Made by a program: the position numbers and the translations under genes. The notes beneath the pieces are model-generated. The model was given only the letters and a program-made list of their open reading frames with translations, was not told the DNA's origin and did not search any database. Source: Devosia sp. 2618 (lineage in GTDB: Bacteria; Pseudomonadota; Alphaproteobacteria; Rhizobiales; Devosiaceae). Taken from it: a DNA stretch of 64,000 nt. Below, piece after piece: positions 50,816 through 59,622 of this stretch. How positions within the stretch are numbered: position 1 is the first letter of the stretch; the number at the start of each line of letters is the position of its first letter. The DNA is taken from assembly GCF_040546815.1 (NCBI RefSeq), contig NZ_JBEPOO010000001.1, forward strand, positions 248,001 through 312,000. Reading direction: 5' to 3'.

Positions 50816-51571
50816 CTAGCGAGTCTGATAGTCTGCACCTACAAAGCTCGGTATGATCAGCCCGTAGCGTAGCGCTTTCACTACAGCCAGAGTGCGTTCA
50901 TTCACCCCTAGTTTCGCGAAAATGTTCGCCATGTGGTAGCGAACAGTTGGGTAGGAAATGCCTAGGAGTTCTGCAATGACCGGGTCGCTTTTTCCTTCGG
51001 CGGCCCAGAGCAGGATTTCTCTCTCGCGGGCAGTCAGATGCACCTGGCCAAGAGGGTTCGGAGGGGCTTCATGGTCCCAATAAGCTAGGTGAAACTGGTA
51101 GGCCATCGCGCGGAGTAGATAGAGCGCTGAACGATCAAGGTTTGTGCCTCCTTCGCTACTGGCCAGGCCGAGGCCGGCAATCTCGCCATTTGGGCCGTAG
51201 AGTGGCATACCGACCCCATCTCTTAGGTGGGCTTCATGAGCTTCAAGCATCACCTTTCGTTCCTCGTCGGAAAGTGGAAGCTCATTCGTAATCCGGTCCC
51301 ACGTGAAAGGGCGCGATGAAGCGAAACAGTATTTGGGTACTGGGTCGATTCTCTCATATCCGTTGCGTGTGTAATGCTCCATCCAGTCTTGAGGGTAGCT
51401 GTGCTGTATCCCGTGACCGGCCAATTTGTCGAGCGAAGGGGGATCTGTGATGAGGCTGTAGACGACTCTATCAAAGCCCAAATCAGCAAGAGTAATTCGA
51501 AACAGTTCGAAAACAGCGCCCGCGTCGCTTGCTTCGTTGGTTTTAACGACAAAATCCTCGAAGCTTACCAT
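50816..51571 (-). CDS. LuxR-family regulator with autoinducer-binding domain (LuxR solo)
   Basis: A 251-residue regulator. The N-terminal acyl-homoserine-lactone-binding domain keeps the key residues in order: Trp and Tyr in DWMEHYTRNGYE, Asp-Pro in RIDPVP, Trp in FTWDRI and Gly in RDGVGMPLYG. The C-terminal LuxR helix-turn-helix reads LTAREREILLWAAEGKSDPVIAELLGISYPTVRYHMANIFAKLGV. No luxI-type synthase is in the window, so it is a solo that may sense a foreign or distantly encoded signal. It sits upstream of the lipoprotein/Slam pair on the same strand and may control it (inference). Confidence 0.88.
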   Translation of the reverse strand: MVSFEDFVVKTNEASDAGAVFELFRITLADLGFDRVVYSLITDPPSLDKLAGHGIQHSYPQDWMEHYTRNGYERIDPVPKYCFASSRPFTWDRITNELPLSDEERKVMLEAHEAHLRDGVGMPLYGPNGEIAGLGLASSEGGTNLDRSALYLLRAMAYQFHLAYWDHEAPPNPLGQVHLTAREREILLWAAEGKSDPVIAELLGISYPTVRYHMANIFAKLGVNERTLAVVKALRYGLIIPSFVGADYQTR

Positions 51572-51991
51572 TTTCGCTAGTACCCCCGTGTAACGAAATT
51601 TTAGTCATATGACTGATCGGAATGAATTGCAAAATGCCCCTCCTCACATGAACGGCGATTGAAGTCGCGACAGAGCTGGCGGCGAGTACTTAGGAATCAA
51701 TCTCAAATGGGTCATGAGTGGAACAAATAGCAGAATTGCACATGATGTCCGATTCGTGGGCCACGGGGGCTTAGACTTGTGGGGGATGGGTTCTGTTGTT
51801 GGACAGACGATGTGTAGTGTTTGGACTGATGCCAAGCAGCCGTCCCCCAATATCGACAATCATCGGATATTACAGAATGCCGATGGTCCGCTCCCAACTC
51901 GTTTTCGTCTTTCAGGGCTGCGATTTCGAACGGCAGTTTTTGGTAACTCGCTGATGCCGCCTGAATTGCTGAAAAAGGGCGCCGAGCAAGG
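51572..51991. other. Intergenic region, no gene recognised
   Basis: Between the LuxR gene and the monooxygenase, 420 bp hold several short frames on both strands, none with a recognisable product, ribosome-binding site or coding bias. I see no hairpin terminator for the riboswitch operon here. The stretch belongs to the AT-richer accessory zone. Confidence 0.45.
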
Positions 51992-53319
51992 TCAAAAAGC
52001 TCCAGCCAAGCTTGGCGCCGTGGATAAGCCAAGGCGCTGACGGAGAGTTGGCTGATGGTCCACGGCGAAAACCGCCCTTGCAACAAGCGCTGGGACGACC
52101 AGATCTACGAAGCTCTGCAGGTCGGCGGGCATGAGGGGGGCCATGACATTGAAGCCGTCAGCTGCGCCATTTTCGAACCAGAGCTGCATTGTGCCAGCAA
52201 TATCTGGACCTGTGCCGACGGTGAGCAGATGGCCCCGGCCGCTTGCAAGGCGCATAAGGAGTTGCCGCAGGGTCAGGTGGTCGCGGCGGGCGATATTGAC
52301 CGGAATTGCGGCGCGGCTTTGGCTTGACTGGTTATTTGATGCGTTGGCGCCGATCATGGCGGGCAATGGGGCATCGAGATTGGCATCGGAGAGATCTGCG
52401 CCGAGGAATTCAGAGAGCTTGGCGAGCAGGTGCTCAATGACCATGAAGTTGTTCATTTCCAGAGCCGTTTTTCGGCCTCTTGGTGTGTAGCGGCGGCGAT
52501 GGGCACGATGCCGGGATAGATCAGAAGGCTCTCGGGTGCGCGGCCATGGTGGACGGCACGGGTTTTCATGTCACTGTAAAAGGCCTGCGCGCCGCCAAGG
52601 TCGGACTGCACGGTGAAGACGATATCGGCATAGCGGGCGGCGAAGTCGCGACCGGCTTCGGAGGCGCCGGCTTGCGCAAGGACGGGGCGGCCTTGTGGCG
52701 GGCGCGGCACGTTGAGCGGTCCGCGACTACGCACGAAAGGACCGTCGTGATCTACGGTCTGCACCTTTGCGGGGTCGAGGTAACGGCCCGATTGCTTCTC
52801 GGCAATACGGGCGTCACTGTGCCAAGAGTCCCAGAGGGCAATGGCAGCCTGGGTGACATCGGCAGCCCGGGCATGGCGCTCGGCATGGTCGGGCATGGTG
52901 TAGAGCCCAAAATTGTAGGCTTCGAGCGGATTGGACGATGTGACGATATCCCATCCTGCGCGCCCCCGTGTGACGTGATCGAGCGAGGCAAAGCGTCGGG
53001 CGAGGTGGAACGGGTGATCGAAGGTCGTCGAGGCCGTGCCGATGAGCCCGATGCGCTGGGTGACCGCGGCGAGGGCCGAGAGGATGACCAGCGGGTCCAT
53101 TGCATCGGAGAGATGCCGATCGGCACTTTGTTGGAGGGCCAGCACGTCGCCGAGAAAAAGGGCATCAAAGCCCCCATTCTCGCAGCGGCGGGCTATGTCG
53201 ATCCAGTAGTCGAGATCAGTCGAGGCAAGAGCATTGCTCTCGGGCATTCGCCAGCCTGATTCATGGCTGCCCAAGCCGAAAATGACGGCATTGAGCCCCA
53301 TGCGCCGGCTGTTGGTCAT
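51992..53319 (-). pseudogene. NtaA/SnaA-type FMN-dependent monooxygenase, frameshifted
   Basis: A luciferase-like monooxygenase of the NtaA/DszA branch. The N-terminal 288 residues (MGLNAVIFGLGSHESGWRMP, FDALFLGDVL, HVTRGRAGWDIVTSSNPLEAYNFG, RPVLAQAGASEAGRDFAARYADIVFT) end at a TGA at 52453. The remainder (MNNFMVIEHLLAKLSEFLG to GLSTAPSLAGAF) continues in another frame from 52456. One base missing from the run of A at 52456-52458 explains the break; restoring it gives EKRLW-K-MNNFMV, as in intact relatives. It is coupled by a four-base overlap to thiY, tying it to thiamine-precursor use. A sequencing error cannot be excluded. Confidence 0.85.
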
Positions 53320-54323
53320 GGTGTTGTGCCCAGATAATCGTTGGAAAAAAAGGCGCTGAAATCGGGCTTGGTGGTGATCGGCGTACCATTGCCGTCCTTG
53401 AGGATGCCGGCGTCGAACAGAAAACTGCCGACGGCGTCCATTTTGGCGGGGTCGATTGTGCCGACGACGCCGTTTTCCGCCTTGAGATAGTGGCCGTCGA
53501 TCAAAGCTTGCAGCGAGGCTCGGACGAAATCTCGGTCGAGCAAAACATCGGCATTGGCAGCGACGAGAATATCTGTGGCCTCGTCGGGATGGGCGACGGC
53601 ATAGTCATAGCCGCGCTTGCTGGCAGAGATGAAGGCCTTGGCAGTTTCACCATTCGCGGCGAGATAGGCGCTGCTGGTGCCGATGAAATTGGTGTGCTGA
53701 TCGGGCACGCCGAAATCTGCATAGCGGAAGGCGCGATGCGCCGGGCCATCGCGCTCCGCTTTGACGCCTTCCCACGTATAGACTTCGAGCGTGAAATCGA
53801 CGGCGCCATTGGCGAGGGCTTCATAGGCCGAGGTGCCAAGGGTGACGGTTTCGAATTCGCCAGTACCGCCATCATGGCGGATGATGGTATCAATGAGAGC
53901 AGTTTCCCAGGCGCTGCCGAAGCCGCCATACACTTTCCCATCAAGATCGCTCGGGGTCTGGATGTCCTGCCGGTCGGCATTGAAAACCAGACGTCCCGTC
54001 TCGGTCTGAACCAGCGCATAGGTGGCGACAAGATCAGCCCCCGCTGTGCGCTGGGTGAACAGGCCTATCGAGCCCAGAATACCGAAATCGGCGACATGAT
54101 TGGCGACCAGCGTGCCGGCGGATGTATCCGTATAGGGCAGGATTTCGACCGCGACCCCGGCTTGCTCGTAAAAGCCCTTAGCCTCGGCGACATAGAGGCC
54201 GATATGGTTGGTATTGGGCGTCCAGTCCAGCGCAATGGTGACGGGGTTGGGCTGGGCGAAGGCTGGGCTTATCAGCAGGCTGGCGGCGAGGCCGAGCGTT
54301 GGGATGAGGCGTGAAAAGGGCAT
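53316..54323 (-). CDS. thiY: Pyrimidine-precursor (HMP/thiamine) ABC transporter binding protein ThiY
   Basis: Periplasmic binding protein of the NMT1/THI5-like family, 335 residues. It has a signal peptide (residues 1-23, LGLAASLLISPAFA) and the family hallmark ALDWTPNTNHIGLYVAEAKGFY near the mature N terminus, followed by GILGSIGLFTQR and FTLEVYTWEGVKAER. ThiY proteins bind N-formyl-aminopyrimidine or HMP precursors of thiamine. It follows the ATPase by three bases in an operon controlled by a TPP riboswitch. Confidence 0.92.
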   Translation of the reverse strand: MPFSRLIPTLGLAASLLISPAFAQPNPVTIALDWTPNTNHIGLYVAEAKGFYEQAGVAVEILPYTDTSAGTLVANHVADFGILGSIGLFTQRTAGADLVATYALVQTETGRLVFNADRQDIQTPSDLDGKVYGGFGSAWETALIDTIIRHDGGTGEFETVTLGTSAYEALANGAVDFTLEVYTWEGVKAERDGPAHRAFRYADFGVPDQHTNFIGTSSAYLAANGETAKAFISASKRGYDYAVAHPDEATDILVAANADVLLDRDFVRASLQALIDGHYLKAENGVVGTIDPAKMDAVGSFLFDAGILKDGNGTPITTKPDFSAFFSNDYLGTTP

Positions 54324-54326
54324 AGT

Positions 54327-55076
54327 TTAGTCCTCCGGATTAAGCAGTGTCTGCAGGATTTGGGCTTCGATGGCGGCCAAGGCCGTCGCGCCGGCGCCTT
54401 GGCGGGGATGGTCGAGCGGCACCTCGAATTCGTGCGCGACGCGGGCGGGCCGGGCTGACAGCACATAGATGCGGTCCGACAGGAGCACGGCTTCTCGCAC
54501 GTCATGGGTGATGAGCAGGACCGTCCAGCGGTGGCGGGTCCACATCGTGGCGAGCCAGCGCTGCATCTGTGCGCGGGTGAGGGCGTCCAGCGCGCCGAAG
54601 GGCTCATCGAGCAGGAGCATGGGTCGCTGCTGAACCACGGTGCGCAGCAGCGCCGCGCGCTGGCGCATGCCGCCAGAAAGCTGGGCGGGATAGTGGTCTT
54701 CGAAACCTGCAAGGCCAAACTCGGCGAAGAGCGGCTTCACTTTGGCTCGGGCGGTCTGGCGGCTGAGGCCCTGAACTTCAAGGCCAAGCGTCGTATTGTC
54801 GATGATACGGCGCCAGGGCATGAGCGCATCGCCCTGCGGCATGAAGGCGAAGCGGTGTTGGGATGGCGTGAGGGCCTTGCCATCGAGCAGCATCTGGCCG
54901 GCATCGGGCGCGGTGGTGCCGGTGAGCAATTGCAGAATGGTGGATTTGCCGGCGCCGGAGGGGCCAAGGATCGAGACGAATTCGCCCGGTTGTACGCTGA
55001 GGCTGATATCGGCCAGGACGTGGGTGGAGCCGAAGTTTTTTTTCAGGTTCTTGAGCTCGAGGCGGGCCGGGGTCAT
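54327..55076 (-). CDS. thiZ: HMP/thiamine-precursor ABC transporter ATPase ThiZ
   Basis: A 249-residue ABC ATPase: Walker A GPSGAGKST, Q-loop MPQGDALMPWRRI, signature LSGGMRQRAALLRTV, Walker B MLLLDEPFGALD, H-loop LLITHDVREAVLLSD, the pattern of the nitrate/taurine/ThiZ branch. It is coupled to the permease stop by a four-base overlap. Context of ThiX, ThiY and YkoF with a TPP riboswitch fixes the substrate class. Confidence 0.92.
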   Translation of the reverse strand: MTPARLELKNLKKNFGSTHVLADISLSVQPGEFVSILGPSGAGKSTILQLLTGTTAPDAGQMLLDGKALTPSQHRFAFMPQGDALMPWRRIIDNTTLGLEVQGLSRQTARAKVKPLFAEFGLAGFEDHYPAQLSGGMRQRAALLRTVVQQRPMLLLDEPFGALDALTRAQMQRWLATMWTRHRWTVLLITHDVREAVLLSDRIYVLSARPARVAHEFEVPLDHPRQGAGATALAAIEAQILQTLLNPED

Positions 55077-55867
55077 GGGCGGGTCTCCGTCAGGCGGGCC
55101 CAAGGCATGGCGGCGCGTTGTAGAAGCACGGTGGCGCCGAAGAGCAGGAGCGTGAGCGTAGCGCTGACAAAAACCGCCGCGAGCACGAGATCGGGACGGA
55201 AATTGTTTTTGGCATTGAGGATGTAGATGCCAAGGCCCCTGGCCGCGCCGGCATATTCGGCAAAGATGGCGCCGACCACGGCATAGGTGATGGAAATCCG
55301 CAGGCCCGCAAAAAAATAGGGCATAGCCGAGGGCAGGCGGGCCAGGGCAAAAATACGCCAGCGCGAGGCGCCCATGGAGGCCAGGAGCGCCGAGATATTG
55401 CGGTCGGTGGCTTCATAGCCCTGGGCAAGCGCGACCAGCATGGGAAAGAAGGTGACGAGCGCGACCAGCACGATCTTAGGTGTGAGGCCGAAGCCGAACC
55501 ACAAAACGATCAGCGGCGCGATGGCGACGAGAGGCAGTGTCTGGGTGATGATGAAAACGGGAAACAGAGCCCGGCGCAGGGGCCGAAAAAAATCGATGAG
55601 GATCGAGAAGAAGAAGGCGGCCGTAAGCGAAGAAGCGAAGCCGAAAGTGGTGGCCAGAAACGTTGCGCTGGTGTGGCGGGCGAGGGCTTCGCGCTGCTCG
55701 AAACCCTGGACCATGATGCGCGAGGGCGCCGGCAGGGCGGTTAGCGAAATCCCCGAAAGCTGCACATAAGCTTCCCAGCCCAAGATCAGGGTTGAGACTG
55801 ATGCAATGGCCGGGCCGGTATGACGGAAAAAGCGCGCGAATAAGCGCGACGAGGCGAGATTGGACAT
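55073..55867 (-). CDS. thiX: HMP/thiamine-precursor ABC transporter permease ThiX
   Basis: A 264-residue permease of the SsuC/ThiX type with six helices and the EAA-like loop (ALAQGYEATDRNISALLASMGASRWRIFALARLPSAMPYFFAGLRI). It starts 17 bases after ykoF in the same direction. The substrate is inferred from the operon and riboswitch. Confidence 0.92.
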   Translation of the reverse strand: MSNLASSRLFARFFRHTGPAIASVSTLILGWEAYVQLSGISLTALPAPSRIMVQGFEQREALARHTSATFLATTFGFASSLTAAFFFSILIDFFRPLRRALFPVFIITQTLPLVAIAPLIVLWFGFGLTPKIVLVALVTFFPMLVALAQGYEATDRNISALLASMGASRWRIFALARLPSAMPYFFAGLRISITYAVVGAIFAEYAGAARGLGIYILNAKNNFRPDLVLAAVFVSATLTLLLFGATVLLQRAAMPWARLTETRP

Positions 55868-55883
55868 GAACCGGCCTTCCGCT

Positions 55884-56492
55884 TCAGCGCGCGCTGGGGC
55901 TGTTGGCCGAAACCGTCAGATCAATGGTGACATGCCCTTGCGGTGGGCCAAAGCGGCAGAAAGCCTGCTCGACGGTGGCAAAAAGGGCGCCGCTATCGCC
56001 ACTGAGCTTGGTGGCGAAATGCTTGGACTTTTCGAACGTGCCCGACTGTTTCAGAAAGTCTATGCAACCACAGATTTCGTCCATGTGGTTGCCTTGGCCC
56101 AGTACGTAAAGCGAGAGCTGGGCGACCGAGAACACCCCCATGTCAGTGGCGTTCTGTACGGCAGTAAGCGCCGCTGTCTGCCGCTCTAGAAAGGGGACGA
56201 CGGGACCGTCGAAGTGGGACGAATTGCAGATAGCATCGTTGGGCTCGCCGGGGCAGCCGCGCGAAATGGTGGCCGACAGCACGCAGTGTTTGTCGCTGCG
56301 GGCGGCGGCGCTGAACAGATCGCGCATGGCTGGGAACAGCACTTCGGGCGGTCCGACGAGCAGGGTGGAAATGTCATCGGTTTCGATGCGCAGCTGCGCG
56401 CGATAGGGATCAAGCGCGTTCAAGGCGCTCGTGATGACGTCGACGAAATCGTCGGTCATGGGGTAGAGGGAAATCTGTGCGCCCGAAAACAT
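55884..56492 (-). CDS. ykoF: YkoF-family thiamine/HMP-binding protein
   Basis: A 202-residue cytoplasmic protein made of two YkoF repeats (GAQISLYPMTDDFVDVITSALNAL and VAQLSLYVLGQGNHMDEICGCIDFL). The Bacillus YkoF binds thiamine and HMP and is encoded with an HMP transporter. It is the first gene behind the TPP riboswitch, and its ribosome-binding site (GAGG) lies within the 3' flank of the aptamer, so translation should be blocked when TPP is bound. Confidence 0.88.
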   Translation of the reverse strand: MFSGAQISLYPMTDDFVDVITSALNALDPYRAQLRIETDDISTLLVGPPEVLFPAMRDLFSAAARSDKHCVLSATISRGCPGEPNDAICNSSHFDGPVVPFLERQTAALTAVQNATDMGVFSVAQLSLYVLGQGNHMDEICGCIDFLKQSGTFEKSKHFATKLSGDSGALFATVEQAFCRFGPPQGHVTIDLTVSANSPSAR

Positions 56493-56495
56493 GGC

Positions 56496-56588
56496 CCGCC
56501 TCGCTCCGCTGGTATTACCCAGATCAGCTATAGGGTCCGAAGGCTTTCCGCCCTCATCTCAGCCCCGACCTACGGAGCACCCCTGTGG
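56496..56588 (-). promoter_or_regulatory. TPP riboswitch controlling ykoF-thiXZY
   Basis: On the minus strand GGGGTGCTCCG, GGGGCTGAGATGAGGGC, then GACCCTATAGCTGATCTGGG and TAATACCAGCGGAGCGA form the conserved THI core. The 3' end runs straight into the ykoF ribosome-binding site and ATG. Confidence 0.93.
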
Positions 56589-56589
56589 A

Positions 56590-56869
56590 TGCAGTCACCA
56601 TAAGCGCTGCTGGTTGCGGAAAGCAAGCCTTCTTAAACGAAGGTACGATGAAGGGGCCGACGCGTAGATATCGGCTTTTAGGTGACAGCCCGGAGGGCAG
56701 GGGGGAGGGGCGGCTGAAATAGGGCGCGTTCCCGCCCGGCTGCTTCCGACCCCACTGCTGCCGCTCAGCCATGCGGCGCTATTTCTGACGTTTACGGCAG
56801 ATTCCAGAGGCCGACGCTGCCATTTAGCTGTTTTAGTGAGATATGGGCTCCACGCCAAGGACGCTCAGA
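56590..56869. other. Unassigned region upstream of the riboswitch operon
   Basis: I see no convincing gene. Frames on the minus strand are short and of odd composition (Trp, Ser, Pro rich). The promoter of the riboswitch transcript must lie near the left end. Confidence 0.4.
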
Positions 56870-57220
56870 TCACCGGATGTCAATTTGGAAGATCTTTGGG
56901 TCAGCGACCCTCACCGGTATGGCACCTCCTAGTTCAACTTGATCAGCGTAAAGATAGAACCGTTCCGTCAGATCGGCATAGGCAGCCGTCAGAACAGGGA
57001 GACGGGCAATGACGCCATAGCCATCATTTCGTATCGTTATCTCCACCGCTTTTACCGCTGTCACGTTGCATGAATCTATAAACTTCAGCCACCGTTTAGT
57101 GACGCCTATGGGAGGCGTGTTGCCGGATGAATGAAGCAAGAGAGACCTTGCCGCGCACGTCAGACATTTCCCGACAGGGTCCTTCCGGCTGGTTACGGAT
57201 GCGCAGTCGGCAATCTCCAC
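56870..57220 (-). CDS. Hypothetical protein, possibly a decayed gene
   Basis: A 116-codon frame with a normal-looking C-terminal half (EITIRNDGYGVIARLPVLTA, then LTERFYLYADQVELGGAIPV and RVADPKIFQIDIR). The N-terminal part is Cys/Ser-rich, unlike a protein start. Another frame just upstream on the same strand (57096-57320) could be its original beginning, so a frameshifted remnant is possible. No family recognised and no clear ribosome-binding site. Confidence 0.3.
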   Translation of the reverse strand: MEIADCASVTSRKDPVGKCLTCAARSLLLHSSGNTPPIGVTKRWLKFIDSCNVTAVKAVEITIRNDGYGVIARLPVLTAAYADLTERFYLYADQVELGGAIPVRVADPKIFQIDIR

Positions 57221-57300
57221 GAATCGGACGCAGGAACCAGATCAAGCTGGTGCTGGCGCAGGTGCAGTTTATCTCAAGTTTCCAAGTGGTGAGAGCCCCC

Positions 57301-57340
57301 AAAAACGCCCCGGCCGCCACTGAGGGAGACGGCCGGGGTG
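57301..57340 (-). terminator. Rho-independent terminator of the polyamine operon
   Basis: On the minus strand CCCCGGCCG-loop-CGGCCGGGGC followed by GTTTTTG, 23 bases after the patD stop. Confidence 0.85.
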
Positions 57341-57362
57341 CAGGAGGAGTTGGGTTCTTGCG

Positions 57363-58790
57363 TTAGCCGTGGTTGATCATGACGTGGCGGACGCTGGTGT
57401 AGTCTTCAAGGGAGTAGCTTGAGAGGTCTTTGCCGTAGCCGGATTGCTTGATGCCGCCGTGGGGCATTTCGTTGACGAGCATGAAGTGGGTGTTGATCCA
57501 GGTGCAGCCGTAACGAAGGCTTGCTGCGGCGTTCATCGCCTTGGAGATGTCCTTGGTCCAGACCGATGAGGCGAGGCCATAGTCGCTGTCATTGGCCCAC
57601 TCGACGGCCTGTTCCGGCTGGTCGAAGCGGGTGATGGAGACCACCGGGCCGAACACTTCGCGGCGCACGATTTCGTCGCTTTGGAGGGCACCGGCGACTA
57701 CGGTTGGCTCAAAGAAGAAGCCCTGATCGCCCGAATTCTTGCCACCGGCGGTGACTTCGATATGCGACATTTCCTGCGCCCGTTCGACAAAGCTGGCGAC
57801 CCGGTCGCGCTGTCGCAGCGAGATCAGTGGGCCCATTTCGTTGAGGCTGTCGTCAGCTTGGTTGAACTTGATGGTGGAAACAGCAGACGACAGGTCCGCC
57901 ACAAGCCGGTCGTAAATTTTGGAGCCGGCATAGATGCGGCAGGCGGCGGTGCAGTCCTGTCCGGCATTGTAGTAGCCGAAAGCGCGCAGGCCGGTGACGA
58001 CGGCATCGAGGTCGGCATCGTCATAAACGATGACGGGGGCCTTGCCGCCGAGTTCGAGATGGGTGCGCTTGACCGATTTGGCGGCGGCCTGCAGCACCTT
58101 CTTGCCGGTAGCGATATCGCCCGTGATCGAGACCATGTCGATCTTGGGGTGATTGATCAGCGCGTTGCCGACGCTTTCGCCGCGGCCCAACACGATATTG
58201 ACCACGCCTTCGGGCAGGATTTTCGCAAAGATCCGAGCCAGTTTGAGCGCGCTGAGCGGGGTCTGTTCGGAGGGCTTGAACACCACAGTATTGCCACCGG
58301 CGATGGCTGGCGCCAGCTTCCAGGCCATCATCATCAGCGGGTAGTTCCAGGGCGCAATCGAGCCGACAATGCCGATCGGGTCGCGCCGCACCATGGAGGT
58401 GTGGCCTTCGAGATATTCACCCGCGACGACGCCCGACATGTTGCGGACCGCGCCGGCAAAGAAGCGGTAGCAATCGACCACGGCGGGGATTTCGTCATTG
58501 CGGACGGCGTTGATCGGCTTGCCGCAATTGAGCGCTTCGAGCACGGCGAACTCTTCGGCTTCGGCCTCGATGGCGTCGGCGATGCGCAGCAGATAGGTCG
58601 AGCGCTGCTGCGGCGTCGTGCGCGACCATTGGCCGAAGGCCTTGCCGGCTGCCGTCACGGCGCGATCGACCTGAGCAAGCGACGCCTCCGGGATGGCCTT
58701 GATCAAGCCGCCCGTACGCGGATTAAGCACCTGTTCTTCAGTCTCGACGCCGTCTTCAAACTGCGCGCCGATCAGCATGCTGGTGTCCAT
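57363..58790 (-). CDS. patD: Gamma-aminobutyraldehyde dehydrogenase (PatD/YdcW-like)
   Basis: Oxidises 4-aminobutanal, formed from putrescine, to GABA with NAD. The 475-residue aldehyde dehydrogenase has the cofactor region [19 protein letters not shown], Glu in [16 protein letters not shown], the catalytic Cys in [15 protein letters not shown], and the C-terminal form [20 protein letters not shown], which is characteristic of the PatD branch. It follows the last transporter permease by 19 bases. In E. coli the same order ydcSTUV-patD occurs. Confidence 0.88.
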   Translation of the reverse strand: MDTSMLIGAQFEDGVETEEQVLNPRTGGLIKAIPEASLAQVDRAVTAAGKAFGQWSRTTPQQRSTYLLRIADAIEAEAEEFAVLEALNCGKPINAVRNDEIPAVVDCYRFFAGAVRNMSGVVAGEYLEGHTSMVRRDPIGIVGSIAPWNYPLMMMAWKLAPAIAGGNTVVFKPSEQTPLSALKLARIFAKILPEGVVNIVLGRGESVGNALINHPKIDMVSITGDIATGKKVLQAAAKSVKRTHLELGGKAPVIVYDDADLDAVVTGLRAFGYYNAGQDCTAACRIYAGSKIYDRLVADLSSAVSTIKFNQADDSLNEMGPLISLRQRDRVASFVERAQEMSHIEVTAGGKNSGDQGFFFEPTVVAGALQSDEIVRREVFGPVVSITRFDQPEQAVEWANDSDYGLASSVWTKDISKAMNAAASLRYGCTWINTHFMLVNEMPHGGIKQSGYGKDLSSYSLEDYTSVRHVMINHG

Positions 58791-58809
58791 AATAATCTCC
58801 TGAACAGAG

Positions 58810-59622
58810 TTACTTGCCGCTGCCGGCGATCTGGTCGCCGTCGCGTGTGAGGTAATAGGCGGCCAGGATTGGGATCGTGGTGACCAGAACCACAACCAGG
58901 GCCACGACATTGGTCACCGGGCGCTGGCGCGGCCGGATCAGTTCCTCCAGCATCCACAGCGGCAGCGTCTGCTGCTGGCCGGAGGTGAAGGTGGTGACGA
59001 TGACTTCGTCAAAGGACAGCGCGAAGGCCAGCATGCCACCGGCCAAAAGGGCGGTGCCGATATTGGGCAGGATGACGTGGCGGAAGGTCTGGAAGCCGTC
59101 CGCACCAAGGTCCATCGAGGCTTCTATCAGGGACTTGGAGGTGCGGCGGAACCGCGCCACGGCATTGTTGTAGACCACCACGACGCAGAACGTGGCGTGG
59201 CCCAGCACGATGGTCCAGAAACTGAACGGGATTTCGGCGAGGCTGAAGGCCGAGCGCAGCGCGATACCGGTGATGATGCCGGGCAGGGCGATGGGCAGAA
59301 TGACCAGCAGCGAAATGGTCTCGCGGCCAAAGAACTGCGTCTGGCTGACCGCCGCGGCGCAGAGCGTGCCGAGCACGAGGGCGATGGCGGTGGAGATCGA
59401 GGCAACCTGCACCGATAGCGTCAGCGCCTGCCAGACGTCGGGGCGGTTCAGGGTGACTTCGAACCAGCGCAGCGTCAGGCCCGGGGGTGGCCACTGATAG
59501 CTCTTTTCCTCGGTGGTGAAGGCATAGATGAAGATCAGCAGCAGCGGCGCGATCAGAAAGACCAGCCCGGCGGTGGAGGCAATCTTGAGGCCCAGCGGTG
59601 CCCGCGTCCTATCAGAGTGCAT
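58810..59622 (-). CDS. Putrescine/spermidine-type ABC transporter permease (YdcV/PotC-like)
   Basis: A 270-residue permease with six helices and the EAA loop ([35 protein letters not shown]). It overlaps the preceding permease gene by 11 bases. Membership in the polyamine (PotC/PotI/YdcV) branch follows from sequence form and the linked aminobutyraldehyde dehydrogenase. Confidence 0.9.
   Translation of the reverse strand: MHSDRTRAPLGLKIASTAGLVFLIAPLLLIFIYAFTTEEKSYQWPPPGLTLRWFEVTLNRPDVWQALTLSVQVASISTAIALVLGTLCAAAVSQTQFFGRETISLLVILPIALPGIITGIALRSAFSLAEIPFSFWTIVLGHATFCVVVVYNNAVARFRRTSKSLIEASMDLGADGFQTFRHVILPNIGTALLAGGMLAFALSFDEVIVTTFTSGQQQTLPLWMLEELIRPRQRPVTNVVALVVVLVTTIPILAAYYLTRDGDQIAGSGK

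Noticed and set aside
40553..51991. Integrative island inserted at tRNA-Met
   Set aside because: The tRNA is followed by accessory genes, but there is no integrase and I found no second copy of the tRNA 3' end marking the far border.
51712..52086. 124-codon minus-strand frame
   Set aside because: Overlaps the end of the monooxygenase and continues into sequence without coding character.
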